Source of the DNA: Idiomarina piscisalsi
Lineage (GTDB): Bacteria > Pseudomonadota > Gammaproteobacteria > Enterobacterales > Alteromonadaceae
DNA: 64,000 nucleotides
Assembly (NCBI RefSeq): GCF_003987095.1
Contig: NZ_PIQA01000011.1
Coordinates: 100,807 to 164,806, forward strand
Reading direction: 5' to 3'
Position 1 is the first letter of the stretch. The number at the start of each line of letters is the position of its first letter. The notes below the pieces were generated by a model. The model was not told where the DNA came from. It searched no databases and saw only the letters and a list, made by a program, of their open reading frames with translations. Shown here in pieces: positions 47,298 to 55,516 of this stretch. A program made the translations under genes and the position numbers.

Positions 47298-47981
47298 ATG
47301 AGAAAACGTAACACCAATAACCATAATCACACGCTACATTACGATGCTGAATATGCGGGCTTTGATTTACACACTGCTAATGCACCATACATCCTGCCGT
47401 TTCTAGACCGCTTACATACGGTCATGGATAGAGTGCTCCAGAACCATAAGCGAGTACTGGCAGTAAAGTTTGACTTGCATCTACCGGCTCATACGAACCC
47501 TTACCTGCAGCGTAATCCGATTACGGAGTTTATAGAGCGAGTTAAGGCAGGCATTGCAAGCTATCAAAAGTCCCTAAACCGCCGTAGCAAACGTGTTTAT
47601 CCAACGGACGTCGAATACCTTGCTAAGGTTGAACAGACTGAGGAGTGCGAATTAGAGCACTACCACGTCGTACTATTCACCAACAAAGACACGCTGTATC
47701 CGGTCGGTAACTTAAGCCATGAAGACCCTACTAAGCTGGGTCAGATTATCCGACAAGCATGGCTCAAGACGCATGGGTTATCAGCTGACTCGCCCGTAGC
47801 GCTCCTTCACACATCGACGCCCGTGTTTAGGGTATTGCAAGGACCACTCAGTACTGACGACCCAGTACACAGAGACGCATTCCTGCACTTCAGCTACCTA
47901 TGCAAAGAAGGCACGACCAAGTACCAGGGTAAGCGTCAGTCGTTTTACAGCAGCAATGCAAAAAATAAAGCGCGAGCATAA
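47298..47981 (+). CDS. Inovirus Gp2/YfjJ-type HUH replication protein
   Basis: 227 residues, matching the YagK/YfjJ C-terminal (inovirus Gp2) family. The HUH-like motif EHYHVVLF has H121-Y122-H123, and the family block FSYLCKEGTTKYQGKRQSF near the C-terminus supplies candidate tyrosines. HUH proteins nick one DNA strand and join it covalently through tyrosine to start rolling-circle replication or transfer. The ATG has AGAGGT five bases upstream. Relatives are found in filamentous phages and in P4-like/CP4-57-like islands. Start preceded by the hairpin-rich region. Confidence 0.82.
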   Translation: MRKRNTNNHNHTLHYDAEYAGFDLHTANAPYILPFLDRLHTVMDRVLQNHKRVLAVKFDLHLPAHTNPYLQRNPITEFIERVKAGIASYQKSLNRRSKRVYPTDVEYLAKVEQTEECELEHYHVVLFTNKDTLYPVGNLSHEDPTKLGQIIRQAWLKTHGLSADSPVALLHTSTPVFRVLQGPLSTDDPVHRDAFLHFSYLCKEGTTKYQGKRQSFYSSNAKNKARA

Positions 47982-48044
47982 GGCACCAAGCAACGTAGAA
48001 AAGGCCCAGGGACAACCTCTTCTACGTGCTTAGTGACAGTGCAA

Positions 48045-48518
48045 CTACAATAATCCCCTTTCAGCAAACGAAACCGTGTCTTGGCCTACTACGATGTGGT
48101 CAAGCACGGGGACGTCTATGTGATTGAGCGCGTCCTTGATACGCGTCGTCACACGCTTGTCAGCCTCCGATGGTTCTGTCACACCCGATGGATGATTGTG
48201 CGCCAGGATGATGGCTGCAGCGTTTTGCTGAAGCACTTCCTTCATCACCTCACGGGGATATACAGGAGCCGCGTTAATCGTCCCAAAGAACAACTCCTTG
48301 TACTCAATTAGCCGATGCTGTGAGTCCATCAGCATGACAGCGAACACTTCACGTTTTTGGTGCGCCAGCTTGTATCTCAGGAAGTCTTTTGCAGCAGATG
48401 GGCTGGTAAAGCCGTCCCCCTTCAAAAACTTCGTCTCGAGGATCTCAGACGCTTTGTTCAGCACATCAACCTCAGTCATAGGCCCATTCGTTACATACTC
48501 AGCATTTTGCTCGTGCAT
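48045..48518 (-). CDS. RadC-like JAB-domain protein (YeeS/YfjY type)
   Basis: 157 residues, the short island-borne form without the N-terminal HhH domain of chromosomal RadC. The JAMM/MPN metal motif is intact: a glutamate in YKELFFG, then AHNHPSGVTEPSEAD (HxHPSG-x7-8-D). Members are a hallmark of enterobacterial prophages and genomic islands (YkfG, YfjY, YeeS); their function is unknown, though a protease or nuclease-related role is suggested by the fold. It lies on the opposite strand between the replication protein and AlpA. Confidence 0.92.
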   Translation of the reverse strand: MHEQNAEYVTNGPMTEVDVLNKASEILETKFLKGDGFTSPSAAKDFLRYKLAHQKREVFAVMLMDSQHRLIEYKELFFGTINAAPVYPREVMKEVLQQNAAAIILAHNHPSGVTEPSEADKRVTTRIKDALNHIDVPVLDHIVVGQDTVSFAERGLL

Positions 48519-48652
48519 TTTGTGTCTCCATGTTTTCGATTCTTGAATGCACGTGCGTGATATAGGCCTGAAATCCAGTGGTTTCGTTTTTCATGGTTAT
48601 TCGTTACAGCCCCTGTGAATCCTCTGAGACAAACCAATCAGAGGAAATAACA

Positions 48653-48859
48653 ATGAGATTCTTACGCTTAAAAGAAGTTAAAGAGCGCATAGGCTTGGGC
48701 ACCACATCAATCTACAAAATGATTAACGAAGGCACATTTCCAAAGCCGGTCAAAATCCTTGGCAAAAATGTCGCCTGGATAGACTCAGAAGTCGACGAGT
48801 GGATTATGCAACGCATTGCAGACCAACGCGGCGACGCCATTCCAGACATGAACTGCTAA
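48653..48859 (+). CDS. AlpA-family phage regulator
   Basis: 68 residues from the ATG at 48653, with GAGGAAA nine bases upstream. MRFLRLKEVKERIGLGTTSIYKMINEGTFP is the MerR-like/AlpA helix-turn-helix, then KPVKILGKNVAWIDSEVDEWI is the wing and last helix. In CP4-57, AlpA activates the integrase gene and so triggers excision. Here it probably regulates the genes that follow (48914 onward) or an integrase outside the window. Confidence 0.92.
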   Translation: MRFLRLKEVKERIGLGTTSIYKMINEGTFPKPVKILGKNVAWIDSEVDEWIMQRIADQRGDAIPDMNC

Positions 48860-48913
48860 CCCTGCATTTCTCAATGGCGGCAGCTCGCCGCCACTTATCA
48901 ATCGGAGACCATT

Positions 48914-49468
48914 ATGATTTTACGCCTAATCAAACCCATGGACATCGTCAAAATACACAAGGGGATGCACCGCGAAGCGAAACACCAGCCCAACTTTGCT
49001 CAGCTTGTCGATATATGCAGCACCATTGACCGTGAGTATTTTGATTACACCGTTAACTTAGACTCGATATTCTCAATTGCTGCTGAGTACGCTATTCGCT
49101 TAGCACACACCGAGTGGACAGAGGATACCAACCGTGCCGCAGAAACTGCATTTGCTGTGTGCCTGCTATTTTTGAATCAGTATGGCATCCCCATGAAAGG
49201 CAATGACCAGATATTGTTCAACGTCATGCGGGACGAATGGACAACGGTCGATAAGTTTGCACCACGACTCATGTTAGAGCACGCCAAGACCATCATAAGC
49301 AATTCAAAGGAGCCGTTAACAGCAGGTGACGCGCTTGAAATGACAAAGCGGTTGATTCACTCACCGATTCGTTTTGGACCGCTTATAACGGGTTTAAGGA
49401 GCTTAAGAGAAAGTTTCACTGTATCAGGATGCAAAGGCGTTCAGTGGGACAACTACGTTAACGACTAA
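48914..49468 (+). CDS. Unknown element protein A (paralogue of the protein at 50387)
   Basis: 184 residues, no known family. It is related to the gene at 50387: both have an I-H-x-x-(M/L)-H-R start, a central YAI-x-L-x-x-x-x-W-x-E-D then T-A-F-x-x-x-L-x-x-L block followed by I-P or P-I and a conserved end (W-D-(N/D)-Y). Examples are AAEYAIRLAHTEWTEDTNRA here and AVDYAITLRKCRWVEDYEQL there. All-helical, soluble. The ATG has a weak ribosome site (GGAGACCATT). It follows alpA in the same direction after 54 bases, so it may be under AlpA or shared transcription. Confidence 0.75.
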   Translation: MILRLIKPMDIVKIHKGMHREAKHQPNFAQLVDICSTIDREYFDYTVNLDSIFSIAAEYAIRLAHTEWTEDTNRAAETAFAVCLLFLNQYGIPMKGNDQILFNVMRDEWTTVDKFAPRLMLEHAKTIISNSKEPLTAGDALEMTKRLIHSPIRFGPLITGLRSLRESFTVSGCKGVQWDNYVND

Positions 49469-49582
49469 CCCGTTGAATCTAATAAAGTAACCAAGTAGTG
49501 TCACCCTTTCGTACTGGGGTAATTAACCACCACTAATTATCAATTCGATTACTCCAGTCTACCCAAAACAAGGAGTAACGTT

Positions 49583-50284
49583 TTGATATTCGATCCTCAA
49601 GAAGGCTATGTCGATACAGGATTTCGCCGCACATACATGCCTTGCGTTTCAGTCTATGACCACGCATCAAAAGAAATGATTCAAGTCCGGTTAAATGAAG
49701 CTTACAGAGCAGGCGTTGCGATAGCAGAGCTCAATGTCACACCAATCACGAAAGAACTTTTGGACGCCGTAAAACACTCACTTAATCCGTCAGACTGGGA
49801 TGGTGATTGTGAACGAATAGCTAATAATCAGTTTGAGCCCGTAACACGATGGCACTTAATCGCGGCTACCCACGCGCCAGACCCGTTTGTTTACATTGCG
49901 TCGTTTACCTATCAAGCTGCCCAGCTGGCGCCCCAAGAGGCAGAGTCAGCTGAGCGCTTTTATCAATACCTGGCCCGAGTAGTAACCGTATATCTGAAGT
50001 CCCACGGATATTACATGCCAGATACTATTTATCCTTTATTCATCGAAGCGATTGCAACCTCCTCTGCCACGCGAATAGATAAAGTCATCAAGGGATTGCA
50101 TACCCAGATTGGCATTAGCTCGCTTAAAAAATATCTCAACAGCTATGTCCAACTGAACGAGGGGCAAATAAATATCACGTCTAATAAACGCATTGCACCA
50201 AACGATGCTTCCACCATTGCGGAGCAACTCAACGTCACTGACGTAGACAAAGCACCGAAGAATAATGAAAACGAGGACGGCTAA
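49583..50284 (+). CDS. Unknown element protein B
   Basis: 233 residues, no recognised family. Starts at a TTG at 49583 that has AAGGAG seven bases upstream, which makes it the best start. Soluble; the middle is helical (FVYIASFTYQAAQLAPQEAE, then YLARVVTVYLKSHGYYMP) and the tail is low-complexity and acidic (DKAPKNNENEDG). Lies between the paralogues A and C. Function unknown; I cannot link it to a defence or phage module. Confidence 0.7.
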   Translation: MIFDPQEGYVDTGFRRTYMPCVSVYDHASKEMIQVRLNEAYRAGVAIAELNVTPITKELLDAVKHSLNPSDWDGDCERIANNQFEPVTRWHLIAATHAPDPFVYIASFTYQAAQLAPQEAESAERFYQYLARVVTVYLKSHGYYMPDTIYPLFIEAIATSSATRIDKVIKGLHTQIGISSLKKYLNSYVQLNEGQINITSNKRIAPNDASTIAEQLNVTDVDKAPKNNENEDG

Positions 50285-50386
50285 AGGATACGATAATTAA
50301 CAGTCCGAAGCTGATTCCATATTAGAGTCAGCTTCCCCCCCTGCCTAACCCCTTAAAATTCAAACACAAACCATTTGGAGACAATT

Positions 50387-51016
50387 ATGTGGATCCATAC
50401 GTTCACCCCTGCCCAATTGCAGGAGATTCACCACCGGCTGCACAGACACCGCGCACTGCCGGTAAACATGGATAAGCTTTCAGCAGTATGCGAAGAGGTA
50501 AACCAAAGAAGTCGGTGCATTAGCCACGGACTATTCGAAGCCGACGCCATTCAGGTGGCGGTCGATTATGCAATCACCCTAAGAAAATGTCGCTGGGTAG
50601 AGGACTACGAACAGTTAGTCGATACCGCTTTCGTAACGGCATTGACTTACCTTCGTTTAAGCAAGTATCCCATTGACTCGGATGACCCCGCACTATGGAG
50701 CCACTTTAAAGATACCTATGATAACGAGAGGCTTGAGTACGTGTTTTTTCTAGCCTTCACTCGGCAAAAAATCCTTTTGAACGCATTTTCTTGTAAGCGC
50801 TCCGTTCACGAGAGGCTGCCGAGAACGGAGCTAGGGTTAGACAATCACCGCTGGATGGCAATATTAAGGGGCGCTGTTGACGAGAGCTACGAGCGCTGTT
50901 GCCTTACTGCCCCTGGCTACGTTTGGGATGACTATGAGCGTGAGCTGCAAAAGCAGCATGAACTTGATTATCAAAAACTAGTTGCGTTAAATCCGATACA
51001 TTATTTTGATAGGTAG
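50387..51016 (+). CDS. Unknown element protein C (paralogue of the protein at 48914)
   Basis: 209 residues from the ATG at 50387, preceded by TTGGAG. Shares blocks with protein A (see that entry): IHHRLHRHR, DYAITLRKCRWVEDYEQL, DTAFVTALTYLRL, and the closing VWDDYERE. It has a longer C-terminal tail rich in charged residues (ELQKQHELDYQKLVALNP). All-helical and soluble. The last 16 bases overlap the convergent XRE regulator gene. Tandem duplication with divergence, after or before gene B was placed between, is the simplest reading. Confidence 0.75.
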   Translation: MWIHTFTPAQLQEIHHRLHRHRALPVNMDKLSAVCEEVNQRSRCISHGLFEADAIQVAVDYAITLRKCRWVEDYEQLVDTAFVTALTYLRLSKYPIDSDDPALWSHFKDTYDNERLEYVFFLAFTRQKILLNAFSCKRSVHERLPRTELGLDNHRWMAILRGAVDESYERCCLTAPGYVWDDYERELQKQHELDYQKLVALNPIHYFDR

Positions 51017-51228
51017 CCCTCAGCTTTTAACCACAGATCTGAGGGTAACACCCCTAATGTATCAGCAATTTTCTTTACTGAAGTCACAGAGGGATTTGCA
51101 TCGCCCCGCTCGACTTTAGAGATGAACGAGCGCGCCATCCCAGCGCTATTTGCCATATCTTCCTGTGACAGATCTATTTCTACTCTTCTCAACTTTACCG
51201 CTTTTCCAAATGCAGCCTTGATGTCCAT
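51001..51228 (-). CDS. XRE-family HTH regulator
   Basis: 75 residues, a single Cro/C1-type helix-turn-helix: LRRVEIDLSQEDMANSAGMA then RSFISKVERGDANPSVTSVKKIAD, ending with a short helix. The protein is all DNA-binding domain with no sensor part, like phage or restriction-control regulators. Opposite strand to genes A, B and C; 3' overlap of 16 bases with gene C. Start ATG at 51228. Target unknown. Confidence 0.9.
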   Translation of the reverse strand: MDIKAAFGKAVKLRRVEIDLSQEDMANSAGMARSFISKVERGDANPSVTSVKKIADTLGVLPSDLWLKAEGYLSK

Positions 51229-51367
51229 TGACGTTCACACGGTTTGGGATTTGGTTAATCTTGACACCAAGACGAGGAACTAATAACGCTCTATAAGCTA
51301 CCTATTGACTCATATAGTAAACATTGAGATGCTTTTTAGGCTCACTAATCTAAAAAGGAGAAATAAA

Positions 51368-51535
51368 GTGTCACAAGTTAACTGTCCCGAATGTCGAGGT
51401 CGCGGTGAGATTCCTTGTCCACTGGATTACGGCGGCGGTCCTCATCCAGAAAACTGCCCCACCTGTGGAGGCGACTCACGTGTACGGATTGAATGCCCTT
51501 ACTGTGATGGTGATGGCAAAGTTGATGATGAGTAA
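51368..51535 (+). CDS. Orphan DnaJ-type zinc-finger mini-protein
   Basis: 55 residues, starting at a GTG at 51368 with AAAGGAG seven bases upstream. The sequence is almost all a DnaJ-like cysteine-rich pattern: CPECRGRGEIPCPLDYGG, CPTCGGDSRV, CPYCDGDGKV. Two C-x-x-C-x-G-x-G type repeats plus a further pair would bind one or two zinc ions. There is no J-domain or other part. Possibly a chaperone-like or nucleic-acid-binding accessory protein. A terminator follows. Confidence 0.8.
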   Translation: MSQVNCPECRGRGEIPCPLDYGGGPHPENCPTCGGDSRVRIECPYCDGDGKVDDE

Positions 51536-51542
51536 ATAGTAC

Positions 51543-51568
51543 AGCGGAGCACTCACTCCGCTTTTTTT
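51543..51568 (+). terminator. Rho-independent terminator of the zinc mini-protein gene
   Basis: Seven-base stem AGCGGAG/CTCCGCT with a 6-base loop and seven T, just after the stop at 51535. Confidence 0.93.
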
Positions 51569-51583
51569 ATTAGGAATACGGTC

Positions 51584-51817
51584 ATGGGATTTTGGGACGC
51601 AATATTTGATTTAGGCAAGAAGGCGCTGTCCGAAGGCACAAAGCAGACGAAGGACGTCAGCAATCGCTTAAGTAAACTAAAGCGAAAAAGCGACTCGGAG
51701 CTTCTCAAAATGGTGAAAGACAGCTCTTGGGCCTCAACGGTTGACTCAAAAGACAAAGCCGTCGCTCGCCAAATCCTCAAGTCTCGCGGTTACACCGACG
51801 AGCAACTTCGAAAATAG
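51584..51817 (+). CDS. Small conserved hypothetical protein
   Basis: 77 residues, basic and helical (MGFWDAIFDLGKKALSEGTK, then LSKLKRKSDSELLKMVKDSS). The C-terminal VARQILKSRGYTDEQL resembles the end of several small gammaproteobacterial proteins. The ATG has AGGAA upstream; it begins 15 bases after the terminator of the preceding gene. No membrane segment. Function unknown. Confidence 0.7.
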   Translation: MGFWDAIFDLGKKALSEGTKQTKDVSNRLSKLKRKSDSELLKMVKDSSWASTVDSKDKAVARQILKSRGYTDEQLRK

Positions 51818-51851
51818 CGAAAGCGAATGGAATAAGCGTGAAGGATACATT

Positions 51852-53357
51852 ATGAAGTTAACACAATTAGCACTCGCACTAACGACAGTGCTTGCATTAA
51901 CAGCTTGCGGCGGTGGAAGTGATTCACCGGATACAACGACACCACCTGACACTGGCAGTGGTGGCGGTGATAATGGCGGTGGTGACAATACGGCCAGCGG
52001 CCCTACTATCAGCGGTAAAGTGATTGATGGTTACGTTAAGGGGGCCACAGTATTCGTAGATATCAATGGCAACGGCCAACTGGATGACGGTGAGCCTAAT
52101 GGCGAATCGACTGATGCCGGTGACTACAAACTGGAGTTAACCGACATTGATGAGAGTGTCGAGGAGTGCATCACCTTTGCACCTATCGTTGTTGACGTAC
52201 CCGTTGGAGCCATCGATGAGGACTTAGGTGAAGTCGAAGAAGCTTACACCATGACGCTTCCACCGATTAACGAAGATGCGTTCGACAGTGCCAACATCAC
52301 ACCGCTAACCTCCATTCTGTGGGAGACCTTTCAGAATGACTTTGCGTTAGAAGACGGTAACGCTGACCCTGTTTTGGCGTGTGAACAGCTCCTTAATAAC
52401 AACGAGCTGATTTCACAGTTCAAGGACCGCATGGACCAGACACTGGCTAAAATCGTTGAAGACTACAACATCTCGCAAGAGACCATTTATAGTGACTTCG
52501 TCGATTCCGGTGATACTGATGCCTATAACTTGGCTCAGAAAATCGTGAAAGGCCTCAAGATGTCTCTGGCAGAGACGAAAGCCATTACCGATGAAAGCCC
52601 CAACGCAGTGCCGCTGATTAGCTATCTGAAAGACGGTGAGGATTGGGTGCGTGAAGAATACATCTTTACCCCGGCATCCGATACGGCTGACGGTGAATGG
52701 TCAGACAATGCCCGTGTCAGCGCTAAGACACAAATTGTAAGCGATGACTTTGAACAACGCTTTGACGTCATTTATACGTACAATCGACGTTCATCGTTCA
52801 AAACCATCGGTGACGCATCCGTTGAAGTCGCGTACTTCAATGAAACCTGCAACACGGCTGATATTTTTGAATACATCGCCAACACCGATGCGACTGAAAC
52901 CGAAAAGGTGGAAATCACTAACAACGACGACAGCTGCATCGATATCCGCTCAAAGCGCATCACTGTTAGTCATCTTACGAACCAAGACCAAAACCTGGGC
53001 GAGAGCTACACCTATACCTTGCGGTACGACAACGATGCTGGCGCGTTTACGCAGTTTGATTACATGAAAGACTTCCAAGAGCGTAAAACTGAATTGAACA
53101 TAGACTCAATTCTGGCTGACGCAACGTCGTATGAGTTCAGCATGTCTGAAGAGTATGATGCCGCCACGCTTCTGGAAACGTTCGCATCCGTTGAAACACG
53201 CACTCGCGTGATGGATGGTGAGAACCTAGTCGATACTCAACGAGTCTACACATCACCAGAAGGGCCAACCTGGCGACGTAAGACAACATTCCCTGATGGG
53301 ACGTCTGAGGTCGAGTGTAAGGACATTGGTGAGACTGAATGGTCGGAGTGTGAGTAA
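51852..53357 (+). CDS. Acidic surface lipoprotein with calcium-loop-like motif
   Basis: 501 residues from the ATG at 51852 (AAGGAT upstream). Lipobox LTAC (Cys at about 19) followed by a Gly/Ser/Asp/Thr linker GGGSDSP and GSGGGDNGGGDNTASG. Then ISGKVIDGYVKGATVFVDIN with GNGQLDDGEP: a strand region with an EF-hand-like D-x-N-x-N-x-x-x-D loop, common in secreted proteins of Shewanella, Vibrio and Alteromonas. The rest is acidic with no catalytic motif. It is strongly acidic, as expected for an exposed marine protein. A 10-base perfect hairpin follows. Belongs either to the end of the accessory region or to the flanking chromosome. Confidence 0.8.
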   Translation: MKLTQLALALTTVLALTACGGGSDSPDTTTPPDTGSGGGDNGGGDNTASGPTISGKVIDGYVKGATVFVDINGNGQLDDGEPNGESTDAGDYKLELTDIDESVEECITFAPIVVDVPVGAIDEDLGEVEEAYTMTLPPINEDAFDSANITPLTSILWETFQNDFALEDGNADPVLACEQLLNNNELISQFKDRMDQTLAKIVEDYNISQETIYSDFVDSGDTDAYNLAQKIVKGLKMSLAETKAITDESPNAVPLISYLKDGEDWVREEYIFTPASDTADGEWSDNARVSAKTQIVSDDFEQRFDVIYTYNRRSSFKTIGDASVEVAYFNETCNTADIFEYIANTDATETEKVEITNNDDSCIDIRSKRITVSHLTNQDQNLGESYTYTLRYDNDAGAFTQFDYMKDFQERKTELNIDSILADATSYEFSMSEEYDAATLLETFASVETRTRVMDGENLVDTQRVYTSPEGPTWRRKTTFPDGTSEVECKDIGETEWSECE

Positions 53358-53366
53358 TAGACATTT

Positions 53367-53390
53367 CATAGCGGCCAAAGGGCCGCTATG
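53367..53390 (+). terminator. Perfect hairpin after the acidic lipoprotein gene
   Basis: Ten-base stem CATAGCGGCC/GGCCGCTATG with AAAG loop. No T-run follows, so it is a probable but not classical terminator. It lies between the plus-strand lipoprotein and the minus-strand histidine kinase. Confidence 0.6.
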
Positions 53391-53470
53391 TGCCAAGAGC
53401 GGACGTTAGAATCTCATGATATTAATCGTTAGGGGGACCAACAGTAAAATACGCTCAATTCTCCAAAGTT

Positions 53471-54850
53471 TCACTTAGGTAACTCTATATGTACTTCAAG
53501 GCCTGTGGTGTAGGCATTGTTGAATGAAATTTTTCCATGGTGCAGTTGCACTATCTTATGTGTAATCGACAGGCCTAAACCAGATCCTGATACACCACTA
53601 TGCTCTTGAAGTCGATAGAAACGCTCTCCCAAGCGCTCAAGTATTTCTTCAGGGACGCCCTTGCCTTCATCAGCAACCTTGATAATGACTCTATTAGCCG
53701 CCTCGGTCGCGACTATCTGTATTTTCGAATTTTTCGGCGAAAATTTCATTGCATTGGACAACAGGTTGGTTAAAGCGCTAACGATAAGAGTTTCGTCGCA
53801 AATTATTCGAATAGAGGAAACATCAATGTGCCACTGGTGATTTTCCACTTTATTAATTGGTAAGTTATTTAGCGCCAAAGAGACCAACTTACTGATTTCA
53901 ACTTCCTCAAACTTTTCAGTAAAGTTTAGGCTATCAAGCCGGTTCAACAACAATAGTTGATTAACGAGGCGTGACATTCGCTCCACGGAGTAAAAAATTG
54001 ACTTGCCAGAGTGCTTGGCATCGCCAAGTGAATCAGCGGAAATAACGTTCTCAGCATGTACCTGGATTGCACTTAGCGGGGTGCGCAGTTCATGGGAGGC
54101 ATCAGCGATAAACCGTTTTTCGCGTTCCGAAAACATCTTCAGTTGATGCAATAATCGATTTAATGCTTGCCGGATCGGAGCCAACTCATTAGGTAGCTCT
54201 GACTCAACTGGCGATAAATTATTAAACTCCCTAGCTCTTAGGTCAGCAGCAAAACGGTTTACGGGTTTCAGGACGATATAAACGATGAGGAGTATTATTA
54301 GACTAATTGGAACCCACATTAATAATAGTGGGTATAGTTGCTCTGAGGCTAAGTAGCCACTTAGTTCACCTCTGACATCCTGACGCTGAAAAGTATGAAC
54401 CCATATATTTTTAGATTCCTCGAAGTAGCTAAAGGTAAACCAGGTGATATTGTCACCCTTTAATGTATGGTAACCCGCCTGTAAACCTTTAAGGTTTAGT
54501 GGTTGAGTCTGGTTTGTTGAAGCCAGCAAATTACCGTCGACATTGTAAATTTGATAGCCAATCTTAGACTCGTATTTATGGCCGCTGGGACCTTTTTCTT
54601 CAGTGGAGCTATCCTCTCCGGTATCATCATATTGCGATATCGGAATTACTTGAGTGACAGACAGTTTATTTTTAGCGGGCGCATAAAACGTTGCGAGCGA
54701 CTTTGCGGTCTGAGCAAGTTGTGCATCAAAAACCTCATCCAGCTCATGCAGAATATCTCTGTAACTCGCCCAAGCCGTGACGGCAAGTACAGTAACCACG
54801 GCTAAGTTGATGCCAACAACCAATGAGCGACGAAGTGACCACAGGCTCAT
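53471..54850 (-). CDS. PmrB/QseC-like sensor histidine kinase
   Basis: 459 residues. TM1 about 9-29, periplasmic domain about 30-173, TM2 about 174-194, HAMP linker, then HisKA with DASHELRTPLSAI (phospho-acceptor H253) and HATPase: N-box LLSNAMKFS, G1 DEGKGV, G2 GSGLGL. The periplasmic domain has an acidic cluster (YDDTGEDSSTEEKG, about 74-87) like the metal/peptide-sensing acidic segments of PmrB and PhoQ. The last gene of the dgkA-PAP2-eptA-regulator-kinase operon; overlaps the regulator stop by four bases (ATGA). It phosphorylates the adjacent response regulator. Confidence 0.92.
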   Translation of the reverse strand: MSLWSLRRSLVVGINLAVVTVLAVTAWASYRDILHELDEVFDAQLAQTAKSLATFYAPAKNKLSVTQVIPISQYDDTGEDSSTEEKGPSGHKYESKIGYQIYNVDGNLLASTNQTQPLNLKGLQAGYHTLKGDNITWFTFSYFEESKNIWVHTFQRQDVRGELSGYLASEQLYPLLLMWVPISLIILLIVYIVLKPVNRFAADLRAREFNNLSPVESELPNELAPIRQALNRLLHQLKMFSEREKRFIADASHELRTPLSAIQVHAENVISADSLGDAKHSGKSIFYSVERMSRLVNQLLLLNRLDSLNFTEKFEEVEISKLVSLALNNLPINKVENHQWHIDVSSIRIICDETLIVSALTNLLSNAMKFSPKNSKIQIVATEAANRVIIKVADEGKGVPEEILERLGERFYRLQEHSGVSGSGLGLSITHKIVQLHHGKISFNNAYTTGLEVHIELPK

Positions 54851-55512
54851 GATGACGCATCTTGTAAGCGATAACCTAGGCCTCTTATCGTTGAGATAAG
54901 ATTGCCATCGATTTTCTTGCGTAAATGGTGAATGTGTACTTCCAACGAATTACTCTCATGTTCGCCTCCCCAGCCATAGCATGCATTCGCTAATTGCTCT
55001 TTACTCACTATTTTTCCTTTGTGTAGCGCTAACTGTTTCAGTAACAACCACTCAAGCCGAGTTAAATTAATCATTTTGTCACGAAAACGGCATTCCTGTG
55101 ATGAAAGGTCAATATTCAGTTGCCCACAGGTTATAATATCGTTTAAGTGTTGGTTTGCTTTGCGAACCTGCACTCGAATACGCGCTTCTAATTCGCGTAA
55201 TTCAAAAGGCTTAACCACATAGTCGTTGGCGCCTTCGTTTAATGCCAGTACTTTAGTATCAATATCATCCCACGCTGTAAGTACGAGAATCGGGATTTCT
55301 TGGCCTGCTTTCCTTAACTTTTTAATCAGTGGTACGGCATTTCCATCGGGCAGTCCGAGATCAAATATTGCAAGGTCAAATTTATCTGTCCTAAGGGCGC
55401 TCTCAGCTTCAGACAAGTTTGTCGCTAGTTCAACCAGGTATCCCATTCGGCCTAGACCCTTGATTATTCCCTCAGCCAAATGCTTATCATCTTCTAGGAG
55501 TAGCAAACGCAT
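54847..55512 (-). CDS. PmrA/QseB-like OmpR-family response regulator
   Basis: 221 residues from the ATG at 55512; four bases separate it from the eptA stop. Receiver domain: acidic pair LLLLEDD, phospho-acceptor D51 in FDLGLPDG, LTAWDD (switch Thr) and YVVKPF (Lys). C-terminal OmpR winged helix with LTRLEWLLLKQLALHKGKIV and the recognition segment ESNSLEVHIHHLRKKI. In this family the DNA site is the PmrA box, a match for which lies upstream of the operon. Together with the kinase it likely controls the operon it belongs to. Confidence 0.93.
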   Translation of the reverse strand: MRLLLLEDDKHLAEGIIKGLGRMGYLVELATNLSEAESALRTDKFDLAIFDLGLPDGNAVPLIKKLRKAGQEIPILVLTAWDDIDTKVLALNEGANDYVVKPFELRELEARIRVQVRKANQHLNDIITCGQLNIDLSSQECRFRDKMINLTRLEWLLLKQLALHKGKIVSKEQLANACYGWGGEHESNSLEVHIHHLRKKIDGNLISTIRGLGYRLQDASS

Positions 55513-55516
55513 GTGC

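Noticed and set aside
44428..51228. A restriction-modification, CRISPR, toxin-antitoxin or retron system in the accessory region.
   Set aside because: No methyltransferase, nuclease, helicase or reverse transcriptase motif, no spaced repeats and no toxin/antitoxin pair could be found; the small XRE gene has no partner toxin beside it.
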